A stretch of 64,000 bases of DNA from assembly GCF_012976305.1 (NCBI RefSeq), contig NZ_JABDSR010000005.1:62001-126000 (forward strand). The letters are read 5' to 3'. The position numbers and the translations under genes are program-made. The notes beneath the pieces were generated by a model. The model was not told the DNA's origin and ran no database searches. It saw only the letters and a program-made list of their open reading frames with translations. This DNA is from Peptoniphilus faecalis (GTDB lineage Bacteria; Bacillota; Clostridia; Tissierellales; Peptoniphilaceae). Shown here in pieces: positions 44,384-52,789 of the stretch (its first letter is position 1; the number at the start of each line of letters is the position of its first letter).

Positions 44384-45838
44384 TTAATTTTTACCGTGTT
44401 TCTTTAATAAATCGTCCTTAACCTTCCAAAGTTTTTCTGATAAATCCACGATGTATTCATTTGGATTGTCTAGTCTCTTAGTTTCTTCCCACAATGTGTC
44501 TAGTTCCCTCTCTGCCTTCTTCTTTATTTCTTCAAGACTTGGAAGTTTGTAGACAAGTTTGCCTTTGTCGTATATTTGTACGAGAACTTTTTTGGCAGTG
44601 TAATTTGTGAGAGTTTTTCTCTTCCAAGTGTAAATTGGATGGAAAATTTCATAATTGTCTTTTGGTATTTCTTCATCTCTTAATGCAACTACATCTGCCA
44701 TTGCCTTCCCCGTTTCATTTTCGTAAAATCTATAAAGTTCTTTAAACCCTGGAGTAGTAATTTTTGTAACATTTTCAGAAATTTTTATCTTTGGAGTAAT
44801 TTTTCCATCTTCATCGACAGTTGCAACTAATTTATAGACACCACCAAAAACTGGAGATGATTTTGATGTAATAAGTCTTTCGCCAACTCCAAAGGAATCG
44901 AGTTTTGCTCCTTGATGTAAAATAGTCCTTATTGTGTATTCGTCAAGTGAGTTTGACGCCATAATTTGCACATCTTGATAACCTGCGTCATCAAGCATTT
45001 TTCTCGCTTTATTTGATATATATGTTATATCCCCTGAATCGATTCTTATGCCCTTTGGTCTAAATCCACGAGGAACAACTTCTTCATCAAAAACTTTTAT
45101 TGCATTTGGCACTCCTTCTTTAAGAGTGTCATAAGTATCTACTAATAAAAGACAATTGTCTGGATAAACTCTTGCAAAGGCCCTAAAGGCTTCAAGTTCT
45201 GTGTCAAACATCTGAATCCAAGAATGTGCCATTGTGCCAAGAGCTGGCACGCCAAACATTTTGTCAGATAATGTGTTGGCAGTCCCTGCACATCCCCCAA
45301 TATATGCAGCTCTTGCCCCTAAATTTGCAGCAGAATATCCCTGTGCTCTCCTTGAGCCAAATTCAACAACGGGTCTTCCCTTTGCTTGTTTTACAATTCT
45401 TGAGGCCTTTGTGGCTATCATTGATTGATGATTTAAAGTTAGAAGTATCATAGTTTCTAACATTTGTGCTTGAATTGCAGGCCCTCTTACTGTAACAAGG
45501 GGTTCACCGGGAAAGGCTAAAGTCCCTTCTGGCATTGCCCACACATCACATTCAAATTTGAAATCTCTTAAATATTCTAAAAATTCTTCGTCAAAAATAT
45601 TTTTCTTTCTCAAAAACTCTATGTCCTCTTCAAAGAAGTGAAGATTTTCCATATATTCGATCAATTGTTCTAGCCCAGCAATAATAGTGTATTCACCGTT
45701 ATCAGGCACTTCTCTAAAAAACATATCGAAGATTACAGTCTTATCTCTCATTCCTTCTTTAAAAAATCCATTTGCCATTGTTAATTCATAAAAATCCACA
45801 AGAAGCGTGAAATTTTTTTTAACATTATAATTTACCAT
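44384..45838 (-). CDS. pncB: Nicotinate phosphoribosyltransferase
   Basis: Converts nicotinate, PRPP and ATP to nicotinate mononucleotide in the NAD salvage pathway; cytoplasmic. Length 484 residues, within the usual range for the longer clostridial form. Visible family segments are LVDFYELTMANGFFKEG, VEFGSRRAQGYSAANLGARAAYIGGCAGTANTLSDKMFGVPALGTMAHSW and GIRIDSGDITYISNKARKMLDDAG, the last with the conserved RxDSGD. It has an AAGGAAG site before the ATG at 45836-45838. An extended -10 promoter (45907-45915) is about 70 nt upstream. Confidence 0.95.
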   Translation of the reverse strand: MVNYNVKKNFTLLVDFYELTMANGFFKEGMRDKTVIFDMFFREVPDNGEYTIIAGLEQLIEYMENLHFFEEDIEFLRKKNIFDEEFLEYLRDFKFECDVWAMPEGTLAFPGEPLVTVRGPAIQAQMLETMILLTLNHQSMIATKASRIVKQAKGRPVVEFGSRRAQGYSAANLGARAAYIGGCAGTANTLSDKMFGVPALGTMAHSWIQMFDTELEAFRAFARVYPDNCLLLVDTYDTLKEGVPNAIKVFDEEVVPRGFRPKGIRIDSGDITYISNKARKMLDDAGYQDVQIMASNSLDEYTIRTILHQGAKLDSFGVGERLITSKSSPVFGGVYKLVATVDEDGKITPKIKISENVTKITTPGFKELYRFYENETGKAMADVVALRDEEIPKDNYEIFHPIYTWKRKTLTNYTAKKVLVQIYDKGKLVYKLPSLEEIKKKAERELDTLWEETKRLDNPNEYIVDLSEKLWKVKDDLLKKHGKN

Positions 45839-46138
45839 TTTATACTTCCTTTTTATCTACATATAATGCGCTTGATTTTTTAGCGTATTTAATTTAAATT
45901 AAGTAAATTATATCACATTGCGAAGGTTTTTGATAATTAATGCTCTTTAGAATTGTCACAAATTATAAAAGATTTTTATTTTTAAAAGATTTTTATTTTT
46001 AAAAACTCATTGTGTTATAATCTTTAAGCAAAAGTTTAGGCGGTACAAAAATATTTTAGCGCCTTTACAAATTGTATTTAGTTAAATTTAGAAAATAACT
46101 GTGCTATAATGAGAATAGATTGGTAAAGGTGAAATTTT
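45839..46138. other. Divergent intergenic region pncB / ttcA-like
   Basis: No gene is seen here. It holds a minus-strand extended -10 (TGATATAAT, 45907-45915) for pncB and a plus-strand TATAAT just upstream of the ttcA-like gene. It also has a 17-bp exact tandem repeat (AAAAGATTTTTATTTTT at 45967-45983 and 45984-46000) and, on the plus strand, an AGGCG/CGCCT hairpin (about 46037-46062) after a TATAAT. Confidence 0.5.
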
Positions 46139-46957
46139 TTGGAAGCAATAAAAAGCACTGTGGACATAGAAAGGTCCCTTATAAAAACATATAGAAGAGA
46201 TATTTACAAAAAATTTGTACAAGGTGTAAATAAATATGAACTAATTAGTCCTGGCGACAAAATTGCTGTTGCAATTTCTGGCGGGAAGGATTCCCTCACT
46301 CTTGCGAAATTATTGCAAGAATTAAAAAGGCATAATAAAGTGCCCTTTGAACTTGAATTTATAACAATGGATCCTGGTTATCTCCCCGAAAATAGAGAAA
46401 GACTTGAGTTCAATTGTGAAAAACTCGGTATACCAGTTAAGATTCACAACTCCGATGTTTTTTCTGTTGCAGAAAAAATGTCTGAAGGCGGTTCTCCTTG
46501 TTATATGTGTGCAAGAATGCGCCGTGGAAATTTATACAATAGGGCGAAAGAACTGGGATGCAATAAACTTGCTCTTGGTCATCACTTTGACGATGTCATC
46601 CAAACAGTTCTTTTAAATATTATTTATGCCGGCGATTTTAAAACTATGATGCCAAAATTAAAATCGCAAAATTTTGAAGGTCTTGAACTTATTAGACCAA
46701 TGTATCTAGTTCGAGAGGAAGCAATCATCCGCTTTATGAAATCCACTGGATTATCTGCACTTGATTGTGCCTGCACTGTTACAAAGAAAAAATCTGGCAA
46801 CAAGAGATTTTTTATAAATGACTTAATCGAAGAGCTTAAAAAAGAAAACAAAAATGTCGACATAAATATTCTTCGTGCTACTGAAAATGTAAATATGGAA
46901 CAAATCTTAGGTTTCAAAGAAAAAGGCAAAAGACATAACTTTTTGGAATTTTATTAG
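46139..46957 (+). CDS. TtcA-like tRNA thiolation enzyme (PP-loop ATPase)
   Basis: PP-loop ATPase of 272 residues. The PP-loop SGGKDS is at 47-52, CxxC at C121/C124 (SPCYMCARMRRG), and another cysteine pair is in LDCACTVTKKKSG. These cysteines typically bind the iron-sulfur cluster used by TtcA/TtuA family enzymes to add sulfur to tRNA (2-thiocytidine at 32 in TtcA; other thiolations are possible). The start is a TTG at 46139-46141 with AAAGGTG 7 nt upstream; no closer ATG fits. It is followed after 8 nt by exonuclease III. The gene symbol is left open since TtcA and other PP-loop types are hard to separate by eye. Confidence 0.82.
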   Translation: MEAIKSTVDIERSLIKTYRRDIYKKFVQGVNKYELISPGDKIAVAISGGKDSLTLAKLLQELKRHNKVPFELEFITMDPGYLPENRERLEFNCEKLGIPVKIHNSDVFSVAEKMSEGGSPCYMCARMRRGNLYNRAKELGCNKLALGHHFDDVIQTVLLNIIYAGDFKTMMPKLKSQNFEGLELIRPMYLVREEAIIRFMKSTGLSALDCACTVTKKKSGNKRFFINDLIEELKKENKNVDINILRATENVNMEQILGFKEKGKRHNFLEFY

Positions 46958-46965
46958 GAGGATAT

Positions 46966-47730
46966 ATGCAGGAATTTAAAATGATTTCTTGGAATGTAAA
47001 TGGACTTAGAGCTGTCATTAAAAAGGGGTTTATGGATTACTTCAACGAAGTTGACGCCGATATATTTGCACTTCAAGAGATAAAACTTCAAGAGGGTCAA
47101 ATTGAAATGGACCTTCCTGGTTACTACGAATTTTATAATTATGCAGAGAAAAAAGGTTACTCGGGTACGGCAATTTTCTCTAAGAAAGAACCTATTAATG
47201 TATATTATGGAATTGGATCAGAAGAGCATGACAACGAAGGACGGGTTATAACACTAGAGTTTGAAAATTTTTACTTTGTAACTTGTTATACACCTAATTC
47301 AAAGAGAAAATTAGAAAGGCTTGATTATAGACAAGTTTGGGAAGACGACTTTAGAACTTATCTAAATGCTTTAAAATCAAAAAAAGGTGTAATTTTGTGT
47401 GGCGATTTAAATGTCGCTCACAAAGAAATCGACCTAGCAAATCCATCTACTAACAGAAGATCTGCAGGTTTTACTGATGAAGAGAGAAATAAATTCACAG
47501 AACTCTTGGATAATGGATACATCGACACTTTTAGATATTTTTATCCAGAACTTATAGATGAATATTCATGGTGGAGTTATTTTGCAAAGTCAAGAGAACG
47601 AAATATTGGATGGAGAATAGATTACTTCGTAGTTTCAGATGACCTTGAGAAAAATTTAGTAGACGCAAAAATTCATCAAGAAATTATGGGATCGGATCAC
47701 TGTCCTGTTGAACTTAAAATAAAACTTTAA
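46966..47730 (+). CDS. xth: Exodeoxyribonuclease III (AP endonuclease)
   Basis: Base excision repair enzyme that cleaves at abasic sites and removes 3' blocks; 254 residues, normal for the ExoA/ExoIII family. The order of catalytic segments is clear: WNVNGLRA at the start, LQEIKLQ, a Tyr in VTCYTPNSKRKLERLDYR, GDLNVAHKEIDL, and the terminal GSDHCPVEL with the catalytic Asp and His. It starts at an ATG with AGGAGG and is followed after 14 nt by a flavodiiron protein, so the three genes 46139-48950 probably form one operon. Confidence 0.96.
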   Translation: MQEFKMISWNVNGLRAVIKKGFMDYFNEVDADIFALQEIKLQEGQIEMDLPGYYEFYNYAEKKGYSGTAIFSKKEPINVYYGIGSEEHDNEGRVITLEFENFYFVTCYTPNSKRKLERLDYRQVWEDDFRTYLNALKSKKGVILCGDLNVAHKEIDLANPSTNRRSAGFTDEERNKFTELLDNGYIDTFRYFYPELIDEYSWWSYFAKSRERNIGWRIDYFVVSDDLEKNLVDAKIHQEIMGSDHCPVELKIKL

Positions 47731-47744
47731 ATATAGGAGGAATT

Positions 47745-48950
47745 ATGAAAAATTTATTGTCAGTTCCTATTAAAAATGATATTTATTATATAGGTACAAA
47801 TGATCGACAAACAGAATTATTTGAAGGAATGTGGCCTCTTCCAAAGGGTGTTGCATATAATTCATATCTAGTTAAGGGTGAAAAAAATGTACTTTTTGAC
47901 CTAGTAAAAGTTAACACAGTCGATGATTATATCCAAAAAATAAATGAAATAGTCGGCGAAGGCGAAAAAATTGATTATATAATAATCAATCACATGGAAC
48001 CAGACCACACATCTTCTCTTAAATCAATATTGGACATTTATCCAGAAGCAAAACTCGTTACAAATAAAAAAGCTGTCGCCATGTTAAATAATTTCTATGA
48101 AGTTACAGACAATATCGTAGAAGTAAAGGAAGGCGAAACAATTGAACTTGGAAATAGAAAATTTACTTTCTACATGACTCCTATGGTTCACTGGCCTGAA
48201 TCCATGGTAGCCTATGAAGAAACTACAAAGACGCTTTTCTCACAAGATATTTTTGGCGGCTTTGGAACTCTTGACGGCGGTATTTTTGATGATCGAATTG
48301 ACTACAACGACAATTACCTTGAAGAAACTACTAGATATTTCATAAATATCGTTGGCAAATATGCGACACAAGCACTTAAAGCTCTAAAAAAATTAGCTGT
48401 TCTTGACGTCGAACTAATTTGTCCAGATCACGGACCAATTTGGAGAGAGAACCCTAAAAAAATAATCGACATCTACACATCCCTTGCAAAACAAGAAACA
48501 ATTGACGGTTGCGTAGTAATCTATGGATCTATGTATGGAAATACAGAAACAATGGCAGAAGCTGTCGCAAGGGGACTTTCTGAAGGTGGACTTACAAATA
48601 TTAAAATTCGCGACATAACAAAGACTTCCTTCTCCTATCTACTATCAGATATTTGGAGATACAAGGGCGTAATCCTTGGCTCATGTTCCTACGACAATAA
48701 CTTGTTCCCGCCAATGAATTATCTATTGACAGAGGTTTCTCATCAAAGGATGAAAAATAATTATTGGGGAATTTTTGGATCCTATTCCTGGTCTGGTGGA
48801 GCACTTAAAACTCTAAAGAAATATATGGAAGATGGAAATTACGATGTGCTCGACACACAACTTGAAATTCAAGGTTCAGCAACCGATGAAGAAATTAAGA
48901 AGTTAATCGACTTTGGAAAAGAAATGGCCGCAAAAATTTTAGATAAATAA
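47745..48950 (+). CDS. Flavodiiron protein (FprA family, A-type flavoprotein)
   Basis: Cytoplasmic O2- or NO-reducing enzyme of anaerobes, 401 residues. The N-terminal metallo-beta-lactamase-like domain carries diiron ligands in NHMEPDHTSS and later HWPES and DHGP. The C-terminal flavodoxin domain (from about 257) has the FMN-binding start VVIYGSMYGNTETMAEAV. It is the electron acceptor of a rubredoxin or F420/NADH-based chain, to reduce oxygen to water. The ATG has AGGAGG 6 nt upstream. A terminator follows immediately. Confidence 0.95.
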   Translation: MKNLLSVPIKNDIYYIGTNDRQTELFEGMWPLPKGVAYNSYLVKGEKNVLFDLVKVNTVDDYIQKINEIVGEGEKIDYIIINHMEPDHTSSLKSILDIYPEAKLVTNKKAVAMLNNFYEVTDNIVEVKEGETIELGNRKFTFYMTPMVHWPESMVAYEETTKTLFSQDIFGGFGTLDGGIFDDRIDYNDNYLEETTRYFINIVGKYATQALKALKKLAVLDVELICPDHGPIWRENPKKIIDIYTSLAKQETIDGCVVIYGSMYGNTETMAEAVARGLSEGGLTNIKIRDITKTSFSYLLSDIWRYKGVILGSCSYDNNLFPPMNYLLTEVSHQRMKNNYWGIFGSYSWSGGALKTLKKYMEDGNYDVLDTQLEIQGSATDEEIKKLIDFGKEMAAKILDK

Positions 48951-48953
48951 ATT

Positions 48954-48981
48954 AATCGTCACGATTTCGTGGCGATTTTTT
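48954..48981 (+). terminator. Terminator of the ttcA-like/xth/FprA operon
   Basis: The stem ATCGTCACG/CGTGGCGAT (48955-48963 with 48968-48976, with G-T pairs) and a 4-nt loop are followed by TTTTTT, five bases after the stop. Confidence 0.8.
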
Positions 48982-49577
48982 GAATAAAATCTCTTGTACC
49001 AACTTTTTAACTATTTAGAAAAAGATTTATAAAAGATTACTTTAAGCTACTTAAAAATAAAATGCACAAAAAAAGAATGTCAAATTACTTTACAAAATGA
49101 CATTCTTTTTAAATATCCAATTCCATCCAATTTAAACTTTTTGGTTCAATCACGTCTTATCACCTATATTCTTATTTTACCTAAGCCCTATACAAATTGA
49201 TATTCTCACAGTCCCAACTCTAAGCCTGTGTACCTCATCATATAAAAACTAAGAGTAATATCAAAACAAACTATTTACCATCATTTTATACATTAAACGT
49301 CTATTAAAAACTATTCGATTTATATAAAAGCCTTGACCTTTTAAGTCAAAACTCGTAAATTTAACAAAATCAAAAACATTTTTCAAATTTTGGATGGAAT
49401 TGTCAAGTTTCTCCAAATAAGATTTTATTTTTATTTATTTTTTACTTTAATACGATAATCTTATTTGGTACTAATATTATACCACGTATTTTTATTTTTA
49501 AACACTTTTTATAAAAATTTTTTTAATTTTTTTATAAATTTCTGTAGTATAATGTTTTTAAATTGAGGAGGCGTAAA
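48982..49577. other. Gene-free region with nested inverted repeats (upstream of the ArsC-like gene)
   Basis: No reading frame of convincing length exists on either strand. The region holds a 13-bp hairpin (49070-49110), a 13-bp inverted repeat (49118-49130 with 49390-49402) spanning 285 bp, a 12-bp inverted repeat (49413-49424 with 49457-49468), and the promoter of the ArsC-like gene (TATAAT at 49548-49553). See the RNA candidate below. Confidence 0.7.
49064..49470 (-). ncRNA. Candidate minus-strand structured RNA (about 400 nt)
   Basis: Read on the minus strand, the elements occur in order: a TATAAT-like -10 (49476-49481, no clear -35), a 12-bp stem with 32-nt loop (49457-49468/49413-49424), then one arm of a 13-bp long-range stem (49390-49402). 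About 260 nt follow with local hairpins such as TTGAC/GTCAA, then the other arm (49118-49130) and a 13-bp hairpin with a T-run (49070-49110). The plus-strand operon already has its own terminator at 48954, so this last hairpin looks like a minus-strand terminator. Class unknown; no match to tmRNA, RNase P, 6S or SRP features was seen. Confidence 0.35.
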
Positions 49578-49928
49578 ATGAATATATTAATCGGATATAA
49601 AAAATGCAGCACTTGTAAAAATATAGAAAAATTATTAAAAGAAAAAAATATTTCCTATGAATACAGAGAAATTGACAAGGAGCTCTTGTCAGTAGATGAG
49701 CTTAAAAAAATAATGAAAAGGGCAAATATTGATGTTCTAAAACTCTTTAATACAAGTGGTATGAAATATAGGGAATTTGGACTAAAGGACAAGAAAAATG
49801 AAATGACAGAAGAGGAAATATTAGAATTACTTTCAACAGATGGCATGCTAGTAAAAAGACCAATACTTTTAAAAGATGATAAAGCCTTTGTAGGTCCACA
49901 GGTAAAAAAATATTTGGAAAGCTTATAA
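49578..49928 (+). CDS. ArsC/Spx-family protein (YffB-like)
   Basis: Small thioredoxin-fold protein of 116 residues from the ATG at 49578, with GAGGAGG 6 nt upstream; the upstream TTG lies inside that site. It has CSTC at positions 10-13 and the segments LFNTSGMKYREFGLK and DGMLVKRPILLKDDKAFVGPQVKKYLESL, typical of the ArsC-Spx family. It could be a glutaredoxin-linked arsenate-reductase-like enzyme or a redox regulator. It is shorter than Spx (about 131) and has no neighbouring arsenic genes, so the biochemical role is open. Confidence 0.8.
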   Translation: MNILIGYKKCSTCKNIEKLLKEKNISYEYREIDKELLSVDELKKIMKRANIDVLKLFNTSGMKYREFGLKDKKNEMTEEEILELLSTDGMLVKRPILLKDDKAFVGPQVKKYLESL

Positions 49929-49948
49929 TCACAAAGTTTTATAGTTCA

Positions 49949-49982
49949 AAAAAACTAGAATTGGTTTCAACTCTAGTTTTTT
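49949..49982. terminator. Bidirectional terminator between ArsC-like and ClC genes
   Basis: A perfect 11-bp stem (49949-49959 with 49972-49982) with a 12-nt loop and A/T runs on both sides, between convergent genes. Confidence 0.9.
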
Positions 49983-49987
49983 TTATT

Positions 49988-51514
49988 TCATTCATTTTTA
50001 AAAAATTTATCTATCTCTAAGGCGTCTTCAGCTTTTATTAACACTGTTATTTTATCTCCATAAAGTATGATATCATCTGCTGTTGGAACTATTTCAACTC
50101 CTTCTCTTTCTATTGACATTATTATTATATGCCTTGGAAAATTTATATCTCGCAAAGTCTTTCCTGCAAATTTTAATCCATCTGTTATTGTGTACTCGAA
50201 AATCGAATAATCGCCAAGCTCTCTTTCCTTTGGACTAAGTAGGTTTTTGTCCCTTAGTTGTCTTTCGAAAAGGGTGTCATAAATTGGGGCAACTTTTAAA
50301 ATTTCTGCCACATAATAGGAAACCATTACAACTATGGAAAGAGCTATTAAATGTTCAAAAGTTGAAGTCATTTCCGACACTAAAATAACTGAAAGTATGG
50401 GACTTCTAACCACCGATGCTAGTATGCCACTCATGCCAAGGATTATAAAATTTACATAATATTCTTCTAGTCCAAAATTATTTTGTAATATTGAAAAAAT
50501 AAGTGCTCCACAAGATCCTCCAATTACAAGTACTGGCAAAAAGATACCTCCCTGTACTCCCGAGCCGTAGCAAAATGTTGTGTAAAATAACTTTACTAAA
50601 AGTATTGCCAAGATATATTTTATTGGAAATTGTCCTCTTGCCATTTTTTCTAGGAGTCCATGGCCGCCTCCCGTTCCTTCAAAAAAGATAAATCCAATTA
50701 TAATTGTAACGCTCATTAATAATCCATACTTTAAAATTTTTGAATTTATTTTCTTAAAAAGATCTTGAAATTTTGTAATTAAATAATTATAAACTCCACC
50801 AACTAGTCCTGTTAATATTCCAATTAAAATCGCCACCCAAATAAGTTTCATAGGTAAAGATTCAGAAACAAAGAAAGAAAAAGATGTCTCGGCTCCCATT
50901 ATTACAAAGGAAACATAATTGGCAACTATTGATGCTATAAAGGATGGCAAGAGAACAAATTTTGAATAGGATTTATGAAGTTCTTCTATCGCAAAGATAC
51001 AACCTGCCATTGGTGCGTTAAAGGCTGCTGCAAGCCCTGCTGCTGCTCCTGCTGTAATCATGTACTTTATTTCATCTGGCGGTCTTTTTATTGCCCTTCC
51101 AATAAATTTTGCCGCTGCACCGCCCATTTGTATTGATGGACCTTCTCTTCCAAGAGAAAAGCCCATGAGGTTGCCCAATCCTCCACCTACAATTTTTGAT
51201 ATAAGCGTTGGCACTTCATCCATTTTAAATTTGCCTAGTATTTCGCCTCGGATTTGTGGAATTCCACTTCCTCCAGATAGAGGCACCCAATTTAATAATT
51301 TATAAATTACAAAGGAAATTATTATTGCAAGGACAATTAAAATTAAAATTGATTTTAATTTTAATTCACTGTATAAGATTTTTCTATAAAAATCCATTTT
51401 CATTATTACAAATCTATATAAAACTGAAAAAAGTCCTGCAAAAGTTCCTACAATTAGGGAGTCAAATAAAATTCTAAATATTAATTTACTCTTGTTGTTA
51501 AAATCATTTTTCAT
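49988..51514 (-). CDS. ClC-type chloride channel/antiporter with TrkA-C domain
   Basis: Membrane protein of 508 residues with about 11 membrane segments. ClC selectivity-filter segments are GSGIPQIRGEI, GREGPSIQMGG (containing the gating Glu) and GSGVQGGIFLPVLVIG. A cytosolic TrkA-C/RCK-like domain occupies about residues 420-508 (EYTITDGLKFAGKTLRDINFPRHIIIMSIEREG), as in the longer bacterial ClCs. It exchanges chloride or fluoride for protons; F-specific features cannot be judged. Its ATG overlaps the preceding gene by 11 nt with AAAGGAG. Confidence 0.94.
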   Translation of the reverse strand: MKNDFNNKSKLIFRILFDSLIVGTFAGLFSVLYRFVIMKMDFYRKILYSELKLKSILILIVLAIIISFVIYKLLNWVPLSGGSGIPQIRGEILGKFKMDEVPTLISKIVGGGLGNLMGFSLGREGPSIQMGGAAAKFIGRAIKRPPDEIKYMITAGAAAGLAAAFNAPMAGCIFAIEELHKSYSKFVLLPSFIASIVANYVSFVIMGAETSFSFFVSESLPMKLIWVAILIGILTGLVGGVYNYLITKFQDLFKKINSKILKYGLLMSVTIIIGFIFFEGTGGGHGLLEKMARGQFPIKYILAILLVKLFYTTFCYGSGVQGGIFLPVLVIGGSCGALIFSILQNNFGLEEYYVNFIILGMSGILASVVRSPILSVILVSEMTSTFEHLIALSIVVMVSYYVAEILKVAPIYDTLFERQLRDKNLLSPKERELGDYSIFEYTITDGLKFAGKTLRDINFPRHIIIMSIEREGVEIVPTADDIILYGDKITVLIKAEDALEIDKFFKNE

Positions 51515-52700
51515 TACTTGCTCCTTTTATTAAATTCTTCCAATCTTTCTCGCTTAATTTTAAAATTTCTATATATTTTTTTTCCTTTTCAATTTTATTT
51601 GGAGTAGTATAGAAATTAAAATTTACTTTTTTTATCTCGCTTCCATCTATATCTGCTATTACCTTAAACTTTTTTGACTTTATTAAGTTATAAAACCTTG
51701 CATTAATATGCATAAATTCATCGTGATAGATGAGGTTTTTCTCCTTTGGATAATAACTCATCCTAAAGTTTCTTTGATTTATCTTTCCCTTAATTGTTTT
51801 CAAATTTTCATTTTCTTCGTGCTCAATGAAAATATGTCTGTGAGGAACTTTTAGTTCAAAATCCTTTTTTATTTTTAGCATATACTTTCCGTCATCGGAC
51901 TGAAGTTTTAAAAGATTTTTGTCATCGTCTGTTTCCATGTAAAAAACTATTACATCTTGTTTTTCTAAGTCGCCGTAAATATTTAAAAATTCTTTTTTTA
52001 GAACTTCACTTAAAATCGTAAAGGGAAAGTAATTTTCTTCCCGATAAAATTCTTCAACTTTATTCATAAGTTTCTCAAGGTCCAAGGACTTTACTTTAAT
52101 TTCATATATATTTGTTGAAATGTTTTTTACATTAGTTTTTCTAATTATTCTCGTCCACTCTTTTTTTACATATTTTTTTAGTTCTGAGTTTTTTTCAGAA
52201 AAAGAAACTGGCGGCAAAAATAATTTTTTATTATTTATGTCATAGCCAAGATCTCCTAAGACATTGGAGTCCTGAGATAAATTTAACATTGTATTTCTGT
52301 CAATATAAAGAGGAAGATCGGAAATTTCATCTCTATAAAGATAGACATCGCTATTTACAATTTTTTCGCCCACTGTCTTTGTCTTCTTATCTTCTTCTTT
52401 TCTTTCAAGAAAGTACAGGGATTTATTTGTCACACTCTGAAAATTTATAATATTTAATTTATCGCCATTTTCTTTAAGGCTACTCAACCTTATACCATAA
52501 TCTCCCGAGCTCTTAACTTTTTCAAAAATATCACTTATGCCAAAATCTTCGATATAGTCATCTGCAAAGGCAAAAATTCTGTCATCAATGGTGTAAAGCA
52601 CTTCTGCTACAATTTTCTTTGGATAGCGTTTAAAATTATTTACTCCCAAAAAAATCAAGGCAACTAAAATAAATATTAAAAAAATACTTTTCCTTTTCAT
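51504..52700 (-). CDS. Hypothetical protein with N-terminal membrane anchor or signal
   Basis: I do not recognise this protein. From the ATG at 52698-52700 it has 398 residues: MKRKSIFLIFILVALIFLGV is a single hydrophobic N-terminal segment, then a Lys/Glu/Asp-rich extracytoplasmic-looking domain with no obvious catalytic motif and few Trp or Cys. The 28 upstream codons of the longer frame are unlikely to be used, since they contain the MATE terminator. The weak site GTGATATT precedes the start. It overlaps the ClC gene by 11 nt, suggesting co-expression. Confidence 0.65.
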   Translation of the reverse strand: MKRKSIFLIFILVALIFLGVNNFKRYPKKIVAEVLYTIDDRIFAFADDYIEDFGISDIFEKVKSSGDYGIRLSSLKENGDKLNIINFQSVTNKSLYFLERKEEDKKTKTVGEKIVNSDVYLYRDEISDLPLYIDRNTMLNLSQDSNVLGDLGYDINNKKLFLPPVSFSEKNSELKKYVKKEWTRIIRKTNVKNISTNIYEIKVKSLDLEKLMNKVEEFYREENYFPFTILSEVLKKEFLNIYGDLEKQDVIVFYMETDDDKNLLKLQSDDGKYMLKIKKDFELKVPHRHIFIEHEENENLKTIKGKINQRNFRMSYYPKEKNLIYHDEFMHINARFYNLIKSKKFKVIADIDGSEIKKVNFNFYTTPNKIEKEKKYIEILKLSEKDWKNLIKGASNEK

Positions 52701-52761
52701 AATATCACTACTTTGTATATAATAATTATAGTTTACAATAAATATTCTCTTCATTGCAATT

Positions 52762-52782
52762 AAAAAGGCACCTTTGAGTGCC
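52762..52782 (-). terminator. Terminator of the nnrE-MATE operon
   Basis: The stem GGCAC/GTGCC with a 6-nt loop (52767-52782) is followed by five T on the minus strand. It lies 8 nt after the MATE stop and before the likely start of the next gene, which rules out a longer N-terminus for that gene. Confidence 0.7.
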
Positions 52783-52789
52783 AATTATT

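Noticed and set aside
45967-46000. A 17-bp tandem repeat as a regulatory repeat array.
   Set aside because: Only two copies of A/T-rich sequence; too simple to support a function.
49180-49250. A short minus-strand stretch reads VHRLRVGTVRIS, reminiscent of a RelE/ParE toxin.
   Set aside because: It is only about 20 residues, interrupted by stops and frame changes; too little to claim a toxin or its remnant.
49118-49402. A MITE-like or insertion element bounded by the 13-bp inverted repeats.
   Set aside because: No target-site duplication and no second copy in the window; a structured RNA explains the terminator and stems better, but this remains open.
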